The notes under the pieces: generated by a model | The model's database searches: none | Told to the model about the DNA's origin: nothing | The model's input: the letters and a program-made list of their open reading frames with translations, nothing else | Position numbers and translations under genes: made by a program | Source: a virus | Strand: one strand, 5' to 3' | Length of the DNA stretch: 64,000 bases | IMG/VR virus record: IMGVR_UViG_3300005563_000035 | Location: 1 to 64,000 of that record | In this document: piece by piece, positions 43,968 to 51,727 of the stretch | Position numbering within the stretch: the first letter of the stretch is position 1 | Layout of the letters: each line of letters opens with the position of its first letter

Positions 43968-44219
43968 ATGGAGCCGCGCGCCTATCAATCGGGAGCGGCC
44001 GGCACGCCGCCACCGTATCCCGCCACGTCCGTGCTCGGCTACCCGCGCAGCGCAACCGCGACCCTGAAGGCGACCACGCCGGGGCCGTACTGGTTCTACG
44101 GCTGGGGCGAAGAGATTCGCAATGTGATCATCGGCGCCGGTCTGACGCCGAACCCGAGCGACAACAGCCAGCTCTACCAAGCCATTCGAATCATCGGCAT
44201 TCGGGCAGGCGGGATCTGA
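43968..44219 (+). CDS. Small tail-associated paralogue A (83 aa)
   Basis: First of three adjacent related genes sharing TPGPYWFY.W.EEIRNVIIGAGLTPNPSDNSQLYQAI. The conserved IR.VI..AGLTP.P....Q.YQAI segment is also found near the N-termini of phage fibre proteins. Probably a fibre-attachment or collar piece. Confidence 0.6.
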   Translation: MEPRAYQSGAAGTPPPYPATSVLGYPRSATATLKATTPGPYWFYGWGEEIRNVIIGAGLTPNPSDNSQLYQAIRIIGIRAGGI

Positions 44220-44220
44220 C

Positions 44221-44469
44221 ATGGATCGCGTCTATCAAAGCGACGTTGGAACGACGCCGACGCCAGCCCCATTCCCGGGTGCGGCCGGCTTCACTCAGAG
44301 CGCGGTCGCGTGGGCGGACTTCAATCCGACGACACCGGGGCCGTACTTCTACTTCTATGTGAGCGAATCCATCCGCGCGGTCATCGTCGCGGCGGGACTC
44401 ACGCCGGATCCGACCAACCTGCAGCAGTTCTACCAGGCCATCGAGATCCTCGCCGCCGGAGGGCCGTAG
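44221..44469 (+). CDS. Small tail-associated paralogue B (82 aa)
   Basis: Two bases after paralogue A; clearly related (PGPYFYFYVSESIRAVIVAAG then DPTNLQQFYQAIE). Divergence suggests an old duplication. Confidence 0.6.
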   Translation: MDRVYQSDVGTTPTPAPFPGAAGFTQSAVAWADFNPTTPGPYFYFYVSESIRAVIVAAGLTPDPTNLQQFYQAIEILAAGGP

Positions 44470-44472
44470 GCC

Positions 44473-44784
44473 ATGGCTGACCTCATCTGGAAGGCCGACG
44501 CAGGGCCTGCGCAGTGGGCTACGCCGTCCTCGTTCTCGATCGGCTACCCAACGTCAGGCGATCTCGCCACGGACACGCATCCGACCCACATCGGAGCGAC
44601 CTGGTTCCTGGGCGCCTACGAAGAGATTCGCTCGGTCATCGCCGCAGCGGGGCTGGTGTTCGACCCGACGAACACCGACCAGCTCCTGCAAGCGATCACG
44701 GAAATCCTCAAACCCACCTTCGAACTTCGCGAGGACGGCTCTTTCGAGCTTCGTGAGGACGGCGGCATCGAACTGCGGAACTGA
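44473..44784 (+). CDS. Small tail-associated paralogue C with repeat tail (103 aa)
   Basis: Third copy (FLGAYEEIRSVIAAAGLVFDP then DQLLQAITEI), followed by a new tail made of three FELREDG-like repeats. The tail may be a short beta-strand stack for trimer formation or partner binding. Confidence 0.6.
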   Translation: MADLIWKADAGPAQWATPSSFSIGYPTSGDLATDTHPTHIGATWFLGAYEEIRSVIAAAGLVFDPTNTDQLLQAITEILKPTFELREDGSFELREDGGIELRN

Positions 44785-44786
44785 CC

Positions 44787-47018
44787 ATGCCCTCTGGCAA
44801 TACGACTACGACCGGCGAAAACACCGCCGGCCCACTGACTGGAGCTGAATGGATTCGCGGCGTTCAGTCCGGCGGCAACGTCAAGATGTTGACGTCGGCG
44901 ATTGCCGCCCTCTACTCGCCTACCTCCGTCATTGGCGACATGATCGTCCGCGGGTCGTCCGGTGACGGGCGTCTTTCGGTCGGCCCCAACGGCTATGTGC
45001 TATTCGCCGACAGCACTCAAACGTTGGGCGTGAAGTGGGATGGCCCGGTCGTCAAGAGCGCCGATCTCGCCAACGCGGCCAACGGCTTTGGCGTTGACAA
45101 GGTCGGAGGCGCCTCGCGTGTCGTCAGTTCAATCGCAGCATTGCGGGCACTTCTGAAGACTGGCATTGGTCAGGCGCGCGTCACCGGGTACTACGCAGCT
45201 GGCGATGGCGGCGGCGGGCAGTACTTCTACGACAGCACCGACACGACGAGTGCCGACAACGGTGGAACGATCATTGTTGCGAGCGACGGTGGGCGCTGGA
45301 AACTCGCCAATTACGCGATGCTGAGCCCCAAGCAGTTCGGCGCCAAGACCGACGGTACCGACGCTTCGGCGCTGATTCAGACAGCAGCCGCTTGGTGTGC
45401 TCCCCGCGGGATCGCTTTGGTCTTTGTCGACGGGGGAACTTATACCTGCACGCCCGGTATCCCCCAGTCGGGTGCGGCCAACTACAACACCGCGATGCAG
45501 ATGCTTGATGGCCTGCAGTGTGTTGGGTACTTCGGAACGACCCTCAAGATTTCGGACAACTACTCGACAGACGGCAGCCCCAGAGAGCTGGCGATGTTCA
45601 GTACGTCCAGCCATATCTCGAACGTGAGCTTCTACGGCATAACGTTTGACATGAACGGCGCTAACAACAAGATGTCGCCGTCGCGCCCCACAACGTACAA
45701 CCAGTTCAACCATGCCGCGATTCTGGTCAATGGCCCGTCTGGGTACATAGACAACGTCAAGGTCGAGAACTGCACGTTCAAGAACACGGCCGGTGTGTGC
45801 TATATCGTCGGAGCCTTGGTGGCTGCAGGGACCACGCCGAACCTCGGCAAGACCTGGAAGATCACCAACAACTACTTCATTAATGGCGGCCTGGACACCA
45901 ACGACCATACGTCAGTCTACGGGTGGTATGAGGATGCGATTGTCAGCGGCAACACATTTTGGGAGGACTTGCCGCCTCATTCAGTCGGGAAGACTGGTGG
46001 CGCCACCGGTTATGAGATCCATGGATCGAATCAGAGGGTTACGGGCAACTATTTCTATAACTACACCCTCGGCCTGTACATCGCACCGAATTTCACTAAC
46101 ACGACTCTCAACACGATCGTTCAGGGAAACCACTTCTATTGCAGCGATGCCGGAATCGAGCTTTGGCGTGGAGTGGCCATCGGCTACCTTGAGATCGCCG
46201 GAGTCCTGATTCAGGACAACACGTTCTACTTCGATAGCTACACCTACACGGGCCAACCGCTATTCAAGGCCGCCATTCGCTATACCGGACAGATCTCAAC
46301 TGTCCAGGGATCCATCAACAACGTAAAGATCGATGGGAACACGGCAACGAGCGTAAGCACGACGTTGCAGGCGCAACTCCTCCACTTTGATTCCAGTACC
46401 ACAGCCGGAAATGTCTGCTCGAACTGGAGTGTGACGAACAATCAGACAGTGGGGATGACGGACAGCGTTTCGATCATCACCAACTCCGCCAGTGGAATGG
46501 GGTTGCTTGAGATCTCGCGCAACCAGTTCATCAGCGGCAACAGCGACGCACTGTCGAACCCGCCGCACGGGATATACATCAATGCCAACGGATCCGGCAT
46601 TTCTACGCTGGTGATTGATCAGAACCAGTTCGTAGACGAACGCGGCAGCCCGCATATGCAGGTCGGTATCTATTTGGCAGCCGGCGGCGTAATCCATGAC
46701 TTGGCGCTTGGGCCGCAGACGTTCAAGGGCATGACGGCCGCGAACTTCCAGAATGCTGGCGCCACGATCACGAACCAGATCGGCTCCGCAGCGACCGAGG
46801 GTGCAAATGTCGTCGCTGACGGCGGAACTATCACGTTCAACGCCGACTACGTTGGGCTGACGCCGAAGGCCATCCTGTGTACCGGAAGCGTGGCGGGCGA
46901 GATCGTCAGCGTGACGACTTTCGGCGCCAACACGTTCACGGTGGCGATCAAGAAATGGACAGGCGGGACGCTGACTGCCGGTACATCGCAAACGGTCTAC
47001 TGGCGAGTGAGGTTCTGA
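44787..47018 (+). CDS. Tailspike depolymerase, pectate-lyase fold (743 aa)
   Basis: Short N-terminal virion-binding part (TGAEWIRGVQSGGNVKMLT), then a spike start ARVTGYYAAGDGGGGQYFYD and LSPKQFGAKTDGTDASALIQ, a standard Pectate_lyase_3 opening. The long beta-helix has many N-turns (VENCTFKNTAG, ITNNYFINGG, VQGNHFYCSDAG, ISRNQFISGN). The C-terminus (TFNADYVGLTPKAILCTGS ... QTVYWRVRF) is a small beta cap. Probably a trimeric capsule or EPS depolymerase and major host-range protein. Confidence 0.82.
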   Translation: MPSGNTTTTGENTAGPLTGAEWIRGVQSGGNVKMLTSAIAALYSPTSVIGDMIVRGSSGDGRLSVGPNGYVLFADSTQTLGVKWDGPVVKSADLANAANGFGVDKVGGASRVVSSIAALRALLKTGIGQARVTGYYAAGDGGGGQYFYDSTDTTSADNGGTIIVASDGGRWKLANYAMLSPKQFGAKTDGTDASALIQTAAAWCAPRGIALVFVDGGTYTCTPGIPQSGAANYNTAMQMLDGLQCVGYFGTTLKISDNYSTDGSPRELAMFSTSSHISNVSFYGITFDMNGANNKMSPSRPTTYNQFNHAAILVNGPSGYIDNVKVENCTFKNTAGVCYIVGALVAAGTTPNLGKTWKITNNYFINGGLDTNDHTSVYGWYEDAIVSGNTFWEDLPPHSVGKTGGATGYEIHGSNQRVTGNYFYNYTLGLYIAPNFTNTTLNTIVQGNHFYCSDAGIELWRGVAIGYLEIAGVLIQDNTFYFDSYTYTGQPLFKAAIRYTGQISTVQGSINNVKIDGNTATSVSTTLQAQLLHFDSSTTAGNVCSNWSVTNNQTVGMTDSVSIITNSASGMGLLEISRNQFISGNSDALSNPPHGIYINANGSGISTLVIDQNQFVDERGSPHMQVGIYLAAGGVIHDLALGPQTFKGMTAANFQNAGATITNQIGSAATEGANVVADGGTITFNADYVGLTPKAILCTGSVAGEIVSVTTFGANTFTVAIKKWTGGTLTAGTSQTVYWRVRF

Positions 47019-47022
47019 GCCG

Positions 47023-47187
47023 ATGAATCACGACAACCACTCTGGATGGTGGGGCGCGACGATCGCGTTCCTGTTCTGGTTCGCTGGCCACGTCACCCTT
47101 TCCAATATCGCGCTGACCGTATCGATCTGCGTGGGCCTGCTGCAGGGCTACAAGACCTTGCGCGACATCTGGAGGGACAGGAAATGA
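47023..47187 (+). CDS. Small membrane protein, holin-like (54 aa)
   Basis: Two hydrophobic segments (GATIAFLFWFAGHVTL, IALTVSICVGLLQGY) and a basic end LRDIWRDRK. It is the first gene of the lysis group, three bases after the tailspike, so a holin or antiholin role is likely. ATGA-coupled to the next gene. Confidence 0.5.
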   Translation: MNHDNHSGWWGATIAFLFWFAGHVTLSNIALTVSICVGLLQGYKTLRDIWRDRK

Positions 47188-47357
47188 AGACTACCGACCC
47201 CGAGCCGGAACGCTTCAAGGGGCTGGGCGAGAAGGTTGTAAAGCCGACCGCCGCCCCGGCGCCAGCGCCTAAGCCGCAGGGTGCGTACGGCGTCGTCACC
47301 GACGAGAACGGCCGTATGCGCACGACGAAAGACAACTTGCCGAAGTGGTTCGCATGA
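47184..47357 (+). CDS. Small hypothetical protein (57 aa)
   Basis: Proline/alanine/lysine-rich middle (VVKPTAAPAPAPKPQGAYG), no membrane segment. Coupled on both sides by ATGA overlaps within the lysis operon. Function unknown. Confidence 0.4.
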   Translation: MKTTDPEPERFKGLGEKVVKPTAAPAPAPKPQGAYGVVTDENGRMRTTKDNLPKWFA

Positions 47358-47809
47358 GCAATCTCACCGCCTTCCGCGACATGATCGCTTGGAGCGAGAT
47401 CGGGCCGCCGCTGCTCTCCATGAGCGACAACGGGTACAACGTCTGCGTTGGCTCGACCCCGCAACGCCCAATCCTGTTCGTCAGCTACGCCGAGCATCCG
47501 CGTCGGCACGACATCGCCACGAACTCGGATGCGGCCGGCCGCTACCAGTTCATGGGCCGCTATTGGCTGGCCTACAAGGCGCAGCTGCACCTTCCCGACT
47601 TTGGGCCGGTGTCGCAAGACACCTGGTGCGACCAGCTCATTCGGGAGTGCCATGCGATGGACGACGTCATCGCTGGCCGCCTGGAATCCGCCATCGCCAA
47701 GTGCTCTAGCCGCTGGGCCTCGCTGCCGGGCAATAGCTACGGGCAGCACATGAACAAGGTAAGCGACCTAGCAGCGGCCTACGTGAAGGCTGGGGGCGTA
47801 CTCGCATGA
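47354..47809 (+). CDS. Endolysin, lambda R-like transglycosylase
   Basis: A 151-residue protein of lambda R length. FRDMIAWSEIG starts the fold with the catalytic Glu; GYNVCVG, YAEHPRRHDI, AAGRYQFMGRYW, LPDFGPVSQDTWCDQLIRE and SRWASLPGNSYGQ follow the lambda R alignment closely. It cleaves murein glycan strands. No signal peptide, so a holin must release it. Confidence 0.92.
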   Translation: MSNLTAFRDMIAWSEIGPPLLSMSDNGYNVCVGSTPQRPILFVSYAEHPRRHDIATNSDAAGRYQFMGRYWLAYKAQLHLPDFGPVSQDTWCDQLIRECHAMDDVIAGRLESAIAKCSSRWASLPGNSYGQHMNKVSDLAAAYVKAGGVLA

Positions 47810-48057
47810 GCTTGCGCGAACGCTTCCTCCAGACCATCACCGAGCCCGATGGCGTGACGCTGTGCCCGGTGCGCATCACTGCGCTGGCGGCTGTCGGTGG
47901 ATACCACGCCCTTGTGGCTTGGATCGTCGCGGCACAGAAGACGCCGCTGACCATGACCGACTGCGGCCTCTACGCCCAGCACATGAGCATCCTCGGCTCG
48001 TCGCTCGGCGTGGCCGTCGGCGCCAAGGCGTTGATGAAGGGCGACACGCCCGCCTGA
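47806..48057 (+). CDS. Putative holin (83 aa)
   Basis: Two hydrophobic segments (CPVRITALAAVGGYHALVAWIV and ILGSSLGVAVGAKALM) in a protein of typical class II holin size, overlapping the endolysin stop by ATGA. Likely forms the membrane lesion that releases the endolysin. Distinct from the two other small membrane genes near it. Confidence 0.6.
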   Translation: MSLRERFLQTITEPDGVTLCPVRITALAAVGGYHALVAWIVAAQKTPLTMTDCGLYAQHMSILGSSLGVAVGAKALMKGDTPA

Positions 48058-48103
48058 ATCCCAGGGCACGCGCGGCCCTTCCTCCGCGCACAGGAGAACC
48101 ACC

Positions 48104-48364
48104 ATGAACATGCTCCCGCTCCTCGGCTACGTTGCCTACACCGTCGCCGTCCTCATCGCCGGCATCGCCATCCACGGCTGGCTCACGCGCCAGAAATCGC
48201 CGACCCTGCGCATCGACGAAATCAAGGCTGCCGCCGCGCTGCTGGCATCAGCCGCCAAGGCTGCCACCGACGAGGTGCAGATCGCCAGCGAGCGCAAGCA
48301 GGCCACCGACCTCGCGCTCGCCCAAGCCGCCGCCCACTTGGCCGCCATCAACGGCGGAAAGTGA
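48104..48364 (+). CDS. Membrane-anchored helical protein (86 aa)
   Basis: AGGAGAACCACC ribosome site. One N-terminal membrane segment (PLLGYVAYTVAVLIAGIAIHGW), then an alanine-rich long helix. Lysis operon context; possibly an antiholin or accessory spanin partner. Ends at the Rz start region. Confidence 0.5.
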   Translation: MNMLPLLGYVAYTVAVLIAGIAIHGWLTRQKSPTLRIDEIKAAAALLASAAKAATDEVQIASERKQATDLALAQAAAHLAAINGGK

Positions 48365-48867
48365 TGCCGTTCGGCCTATCGGCGGTCGCCGTCAAGGCAA
48401 TCGGGATCGGGCTGGCCCTCCTGGCGCTTCTGGGCGCGTTCGCGTGGTTCGTCCACACCGAGCGCGAGATCGGCGCCCAGCAGGTCAGGGACGAGGTTGC
48501 CGCAGCCACTGCGGCCCAGAAGGCGGCCGACGAAGCGGAGACGCAGCGCCGAGTGACCGCACAGCAGGAGGTCACTCGTGACGCTCAACTTCAGGCTAGC
48601 ACTGCTCGTGCTGACGCTGCCCGCGCTGATGGTGCTCGCGATGCTCTGCGGGTGCAGCTCGCCGGCTTTGTCGCAGCCAACCGCCGGCCCCCGAGTACCC
48701 CCGCTCCCTCCGGAAGCGCGCCAGCCGCCGACGCCCTCGATGTGCTTGCCGACGTGTTCAGCCGCGCTGACCAGCGAGCGGGCGAACTGGCAAAGCTCGC
48801 TGACGACCGCGGCACCGCCGGCCTCGCCTGCCAGCGCAGCTACGACGCACTGACCCAGGGGAAGTGA
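48364..48867 (+). CDS. Rz: Rz-like inner-membrane spanin
   Basis: A 167-residue protein: N-terminal signal-anchor (AIGIGLALLALLGAFAWFV), then a periplasmic coiled coil of lambda Rz type (REIGAQQVRDEVAAATAAQKAADEAE), and a C-terminal region with one cysteine. It fuses inner and outer membranes with Rz1 at the last lysis step. The start ATG follows a GTG in frame. Confidence 0.85.
   Translation: MPFGLSAVAVKAIGIGLALLALLGAFAWFVHTEREIGAQQVRDEVAAATAAQKAADEAETQRRVTAQQEVTRDAQLQASTARADAARADGARDALRVQLAGFVAANRRPPSTPAPSGSAPAADALDVLADVFSRADQRAGELAKLADDRGTAGLACQRSYDALTQGK
48578..48853 (+). CDS. Rz1: Rz1-like outer-membrane spanin, nested in Rz
   Basis: A 91-residue protein entirely inside Rz in another frame, from GTG 48,578. 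Lipoprotein signal MTLNFRLALLVLTLPALMVL then a lipobox ending at Cys26 (LCGC), followed by a proline-rich mature part (PRVPPLPPEARQPPTP). This is the classical embedded Rz1 organisation. Confidence 0.82.
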   Translation: MTLNFRLALLVLTLPALMVLAMLCGCSSPALSQPTAGPRVPPLPPEARQPPTPSMCLPTCSAALTSERANWQSSLTTAAPPASPASAATTH

Positions 48868-49229
48868 TGGCCAAGCTCCCATCCCTTACTCCGGAACAGG
48901 ACGCCGAGTTCGACCGCCTCGTCAAGGTCTGGCAGGCGAAGCTGAACCTGCAGGACTGGCGGATCGAGCGCGGAATGCGCGCGGCCGTTGGCGCGATGGC
49001 CAGCGTCAAGCCGAACTACGGCGCCAGGCTGGCCACCTATCGCACCGGCGCCGGCTGGCCCACCGCCACGACCGCTGACATCGAAGCCACCGTCGTGCAT
49101 GAGCTCCTGCACGTCGTCCTGTTCGAGTTGACCCACCTCACCGCAGCCGGCGCGAGCGCCGACGTTCTCGAGAGCGCGGAACACCGCGTGGTCAACACCC
49201 TCGAAAAACTCCTGATGGGACGCGCATGA
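48867..49229 (+). CDS. Small HExxH zinc-peptidase-like protein (120 aa)
   Basis: ATG overlaps the Rz stop. The segment IEATVVHELLHVVLFEL is a zincin motif (HELLH); later ESAEHRVVNTLE may supply the third ligand. Compact and without signal peptide. Substrate unknown. It resembles small phage zincins of unknown use. Confidence 0.55.
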   Translation: MAKLPSLTPEQDAEFDRLVKVWQAKLNLQDWRIERGMRAAVGAMASVKPNYGARLATYRTGAGWPTATTADIEATVVHELLHVVLFELTHLTAAGASADVLESAEHRVVNTLEKLLMGRA

Positions 49230-50392
49230 CCACCGATGCATTCAATGAACTGCGCACCTGGGCCACGGTGAGGCAGCTGGAGTTCATCGAGGCGATTGAG
49301 AAGCATGGGAGCAAGCGCGCCGCAGCGGTGGCACTCGGCTTGAACGAAAGCACCGTCCGCAACTCGCTGGACTCGCTAGCAAAGCGCGCGGCGCGGATGG
49401 GCAATGCGCCGGGCCACTTCAACGATGGCGTGGCCCCCGGCTACATCATGGGTAAGGTCACCGTGCAGCGGGCCAACGGTGCGGTGGAAAGGACGTGGGA
49501 ACGCCAGCACCCTGACAATGCGCGACTGACAGAGGCGCTGCAGGCCGCAGTCGATGCGCTGTCCGAGAAGGTTCCGCGCGCGCGTCCGATCAAGGCGCCG
49601 GCCCATGTGTCCGAGCACCTGTGCAACGTGTTCACGCTGACCGACAGCCATGTCGGAGCGCTGGCATGGGGCAAGGAAAGCGGCGCCGACTGGGATTTGA
49701 AGATCGCTGAGGCGACGCTGGTCGGCTGCTTCTCGCAGATGATCATGAGCAGCCCGAAGGCCAAGGTCGGCGTAGTGGCGCAGCTCGGCGACTTCCTGCA
49801 CCAAGACGGACTTTCCCCGGTGACGCCCACGTCGGGCCATGTCCTCGATGCCGACGGGCGGTTCTCCAAGGTTGTACAGGTCGCCGTCCGCACGCTCCGC
49901 AAGGTGGTCGACATGGCGCTCGCGCACCACGAGCGCGTCGTAGTCCTGATGGCCGAGGGCAACCACGACATCGCGTCGTCGGTGTGGCTGCGGGCGCTGT
50001 TCGCGGCGCTCTACGAGAACGAGCCGCGCGTCGAGGTCATCGACTCCCCGCTGCCGTACTACGTGTACCGGCACGGCGAGACGCTCCTGGCCTGGCACCA
50101 TGGCCACTTGAAGAAGAACGACCAGCTACCGATGCTGTTCGCGGCGCAGTTCCCTCAGGACTGGGGCGCCACGACGCGCCGGTACGCCCATTGCGGCCAC
50201 CGGCACCACGTCGAGGAGAAGGAGCACAGCGGCATGACCGTGGTCCAACACCCCACGCTCGCCGCGCGTGATGCGTACGCGGCCCGCGGCGGCTGGATCG
50301 CCGATCGCCAGGTCAGCGCCATCACGTACCACGCCAAGTTCGGCCAGGTCGGCCGGACGACTGTGGTTCCGGAAATGCTTGAGTCTGCTTGA
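49226..50392 (+). CDS. HTH-fused calcineurin-like metallophosphoesterase
   Basis: A 388-residue protein. N-terminal ~60 residues are a helix-turn-helix (VRQLEFIEAIEKHGSKRAAAVALGLNESTVR). Then the metallophosphoesterase motifs: LTDSHVG, QLGDFLHQDG, EGNHDI, WHHGHLKK and CGHRHH, which together make the di-metal site. Similar proteins in phages are described as DNA-repair exonuclease-like or phosphatases. DNA binding by the HTH suggests action on DNA. ATG overlaps the previous stop. Confidence 0.8.
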   Translation: MTTDAFNELRTWATVRQLEFIEAIEKHGSKRAAAVALGLNESTVRNSLDSLAKRAARMGNAPGHFNDGVAPGYIMGKVTVQRANGAVERTWERQHPDNARLTEALQAAVDALSEKVPRARPIKAPAHVSEHLCNVFTLTDSHVGALAWGKESGADWDLKIAEATLVGCFSQMIMSSPKAKVGVVAQLGDFLHQDGLSPVTPTSGHVLDADGRFSKVVQVAVRTLRKVVDMALAHHERVVVLMAEGNHDIASSVWLRALFAALYENEPRVEVIDSPLPYYVYRHGETLLAWHHGHLKKNDQLPMLFAAQFPQDWGATTRRYAHCGHRHHVEEKEHSGMTVVQHPTLAARDAYAARGGWIADRQVSAITYHAKFGQVGRTTVVPEMLESA

Positions 50393-50417
50393 GCTCGAAA
50401 ATTTATCGCGGTAGCCT
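50389..50417 (+). promoter_or_regulatory. Promoter-like element P2
   Basis: TTGAGC, 17-base spacer, TAGCCT, with the same TTTATCGC core as P1 at 11,723-11,751. It lies at the stop of the phosphoesterase gene and ~32 bases before the next ATG, so it can start a separate transcript. Confidence 0.45.
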
Positions 50418-50448
50418 GACTGCCCCACCCGCGCCACAAGAGAAGCCG

Positions 50449-50892
50449 ATGACAGACAGCAAGCCGACGAACCCGAAGGACAGCCTGGGCGTTCTGAAGG
50501 TTCCCTTGCATCTCGTGTCGGGTGTCGTCAAAGCCTATCAGGCTGTCGCTCACTATCTCGGCAACGTCAAGTACGGCGCATGGAACTACCGCGCTGGTGG
50601 CGCCCGAGCTTCTGTCTACTACGCCGCCCTCGGCCGTCACATGGACCGCTGGTGGGAGGGCCAGGAACTGGACCCGGTCGATGGCACGCCGCACCTCGCG
50701 AATGCGCTCGCCTGCATCAACATCCTGATCGAGACGCAAGAGCGCGGCAACCTCATCGATGATCGCCCCCCGAGCACCGACCTCGGCCCGCTGTACGAGA
50801 GGGTTGAGTCCATGATGGGCAAGATCCGCGAGCGCTACGCCGATCGCGACCCGAAGCACTACACCATCGAGGACACCCGTGAGCCTGCTTGA
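50449..50892 (+). CDS. dATP/dGTP diphosphohydrolase-like protein (DUF5664)
   Basis: A 147-residue protein. NPKDSLGVLKVPLHLVSGVV, YLGNVKYGAWNYRAGGARAS and RHMDRWWEGQELDPVDGTPHLANALACI match the family annotated as dATP/dGTP diphosphohydrolase N-terminal domain (MazG-like helices). It would hydrolyse dNTPs, changing the pool during replication. No PurZ-like synthase is seen nearby, so a 2-aminoadenine pathway is not indicated. Confidence 0.68.
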   Translation: MTDSKPTNPKDSLGVLKVPLHLVSGVVKAYQAVAHYLGNVKYGAWNYRAGGARASVYYAALGRHMDRWWEGQELDPVDGTPHLANALACINILIETQERGNLIDDRPPSTDLGPLYERVESMMGKIRERYADRDPKHYTIEDTREPA

Positions 50893-51217
50893 AGTCCTCG
50901 GCCTCGTGTCGATCGCCGTCACCGCCGGCTTCACCTGGTGGGCCGTGCGCAGCGGCACCGATCCGACTGCAGCCATCATCGAGGCTTGGACCAACGTGGT
51001 GATCGGCTTCAGCCTCAACTACGTCAGCAACCCCTTCCTGATCCCGCTCATGAGTCCTGGCGGCCACATGACTGCATCGAGCAACTTCTGGGGCGGCTGC
51101 GTCTACACGGCCATCTCCGTGCTGCGCTCGGCTCTGATTCGCATGGGCTTGGGCGCCAAGATCCGGCGCTTCGCAGAGTGGGTGACGGCGCGACTCGAGC
51201 GCCTGCGCGTCGCCTGA
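50879..51217 (+). CDS. Membrane protein, DUF7220-like (112 aa)
   Basis: GTG overlaps the preceding gene. Two or three hydrophobic segments; WTNVVIGFSLNYVSNPFLIPL and TAISVLRSALIRMGLG resemble small phage membrane proteins of the DUF7220 group. Function unknown. Followed by a large palindrome. Confidence 0.55.
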   Translation: MSLLEVLGLVSIAVTAGFTWWAVRSGTDPTAAIIEAWTNVVIGFSLNYVSNPFLIPLMSPGGHMTASSNFWGGCVYTAISVLRSALIRMGLGAKIRRFAEWVTARLERLRVA

Positions 51218-51234
51218 CGCAGGCCACAAAGTCC

Positions 51235-51260
51235 GAGGGCTGCCATGCATGGCAGCCCTC
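51235..51260 (+). terminator. Perfect 26-base palindrome after lysis operon
   Basis: Half-site GAGGGCTGCCATG repeated in inverse with no spacer. It lies 18 bases after the last lysis-operon gene. It is followed by TTCGCG, not a T-run, so it may be a processing or weak terminator hairpin, or a protein-binding palindrome. Confidence 0.5.
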
Positions 51261-51412
51261 TTCGCGTGTCATGCGGGGCGCGACGCCAACCCTCCGGCCT
51301 GCGCAGACCGGCAGCCCCGTAACGTATCCGGGTTCATGACTACGATTTCGGCACAGTAGCACACCTCGCCCAAAAGAGTAAAGACTCTTTACGGAATTCT
51401 GAGCAGGAGCTT

Positions 51413-51456
51413 ACCGGCCCGGCTGACCTCACGGTTGGCTGGGCCGGTCTTTTTTC
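51413..51456 (+). terminator. Rho-independent terminator
   Basis: ACCGGCCC ... GGGCCGGT stem with a 20-base loop, followed by CTTTTTT. It isolates hicAB from the lysis operon. Confidence 0.8.
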
Positions 51457-51464
51457 GTTTGGTG

Positions 51465-51500
51465 TTGACAATACCCACCGCGAGTGGTTATAGTAACCAC
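51465..51500 (+). promoter_or_regulatory. hicAB promoter with overlapping operator
   Basis: TTGACA (51,465-51,470), 18-base spacer, TATAGT (51,489-51,494): a near-consensus sigma70 promoter. A perfect inverted repeat GTGGTTA-TAG-TAACCAC (51,484-51,500) covers the -10. The hicA ATG is at 51,502, where transcription should begin, so the message may be leaderless. HicB's DNA-binding C-terminus is the probable repressor. Confidence 0.8.
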
Positions 51501-51501
51501 C

Positions 51502-51684
51502 ATGCGCAGCGCAGACCTGATCAAAGACCTGGAAGCCGACGGCTGGAAGCTGCGGGGCGTCAAGGGCAGCCACCACGTTTTCAGCCATCCCACTAAGCCG
51601 GGTCACATCAGCGTCCCACACCCCAAGAAAGACCTCGGCGTCGGATTGGTGCACAAGCTACGCAAGCAAGCCGGCCTCAGTTGA
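51502..51684 (+). CDS. hicA: HicA mRNA interferase toxin
   Basis: A 60-residue protein with the HicA dsRBD-like fold: LIKDLEADGWKLRGVKGSHH with the catalytic His in GSHHVF, HPTKPGHISVPHPKKDL and VHKLRKQAGL. It cleaves mRNA when free of HicB. Start chosen at the ATG after the operator; an upstream GTG would lie inside the -10 box. Confidence 0.9.
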   Translation: MRSADLIKDLEADGWKLRGVKGSHHVFSHPTKPGHISVPHPKKDLGVGLVHKLRKQAGLS

Positions 51685-51727
51685 GGCCGCGGGGCCACCC
51701 CCCGTCATAGGGTGAGTAGAGGTAGGT

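Larger units (their letters stand above)
51261..51501. other. Intergenic region before hicA
   Basis: No gene seen. It contains a perfect AAAGAGT-AAAG-ACTCTTT inverted repeat (51,373-51,390), a strong terminator (51,413-51,456) and the hicA promoter/operator (51,465-51,500). Confidence 0.6.

Noticed and set aside
43968-47018. Tail genes searched for further copies of the DGR variable repeat
   Set aside because: No AWMQ or CARAVR-like ends were seen in the fibre, spike or small tail proteins; only the two lectin genes carry VRs in this window.
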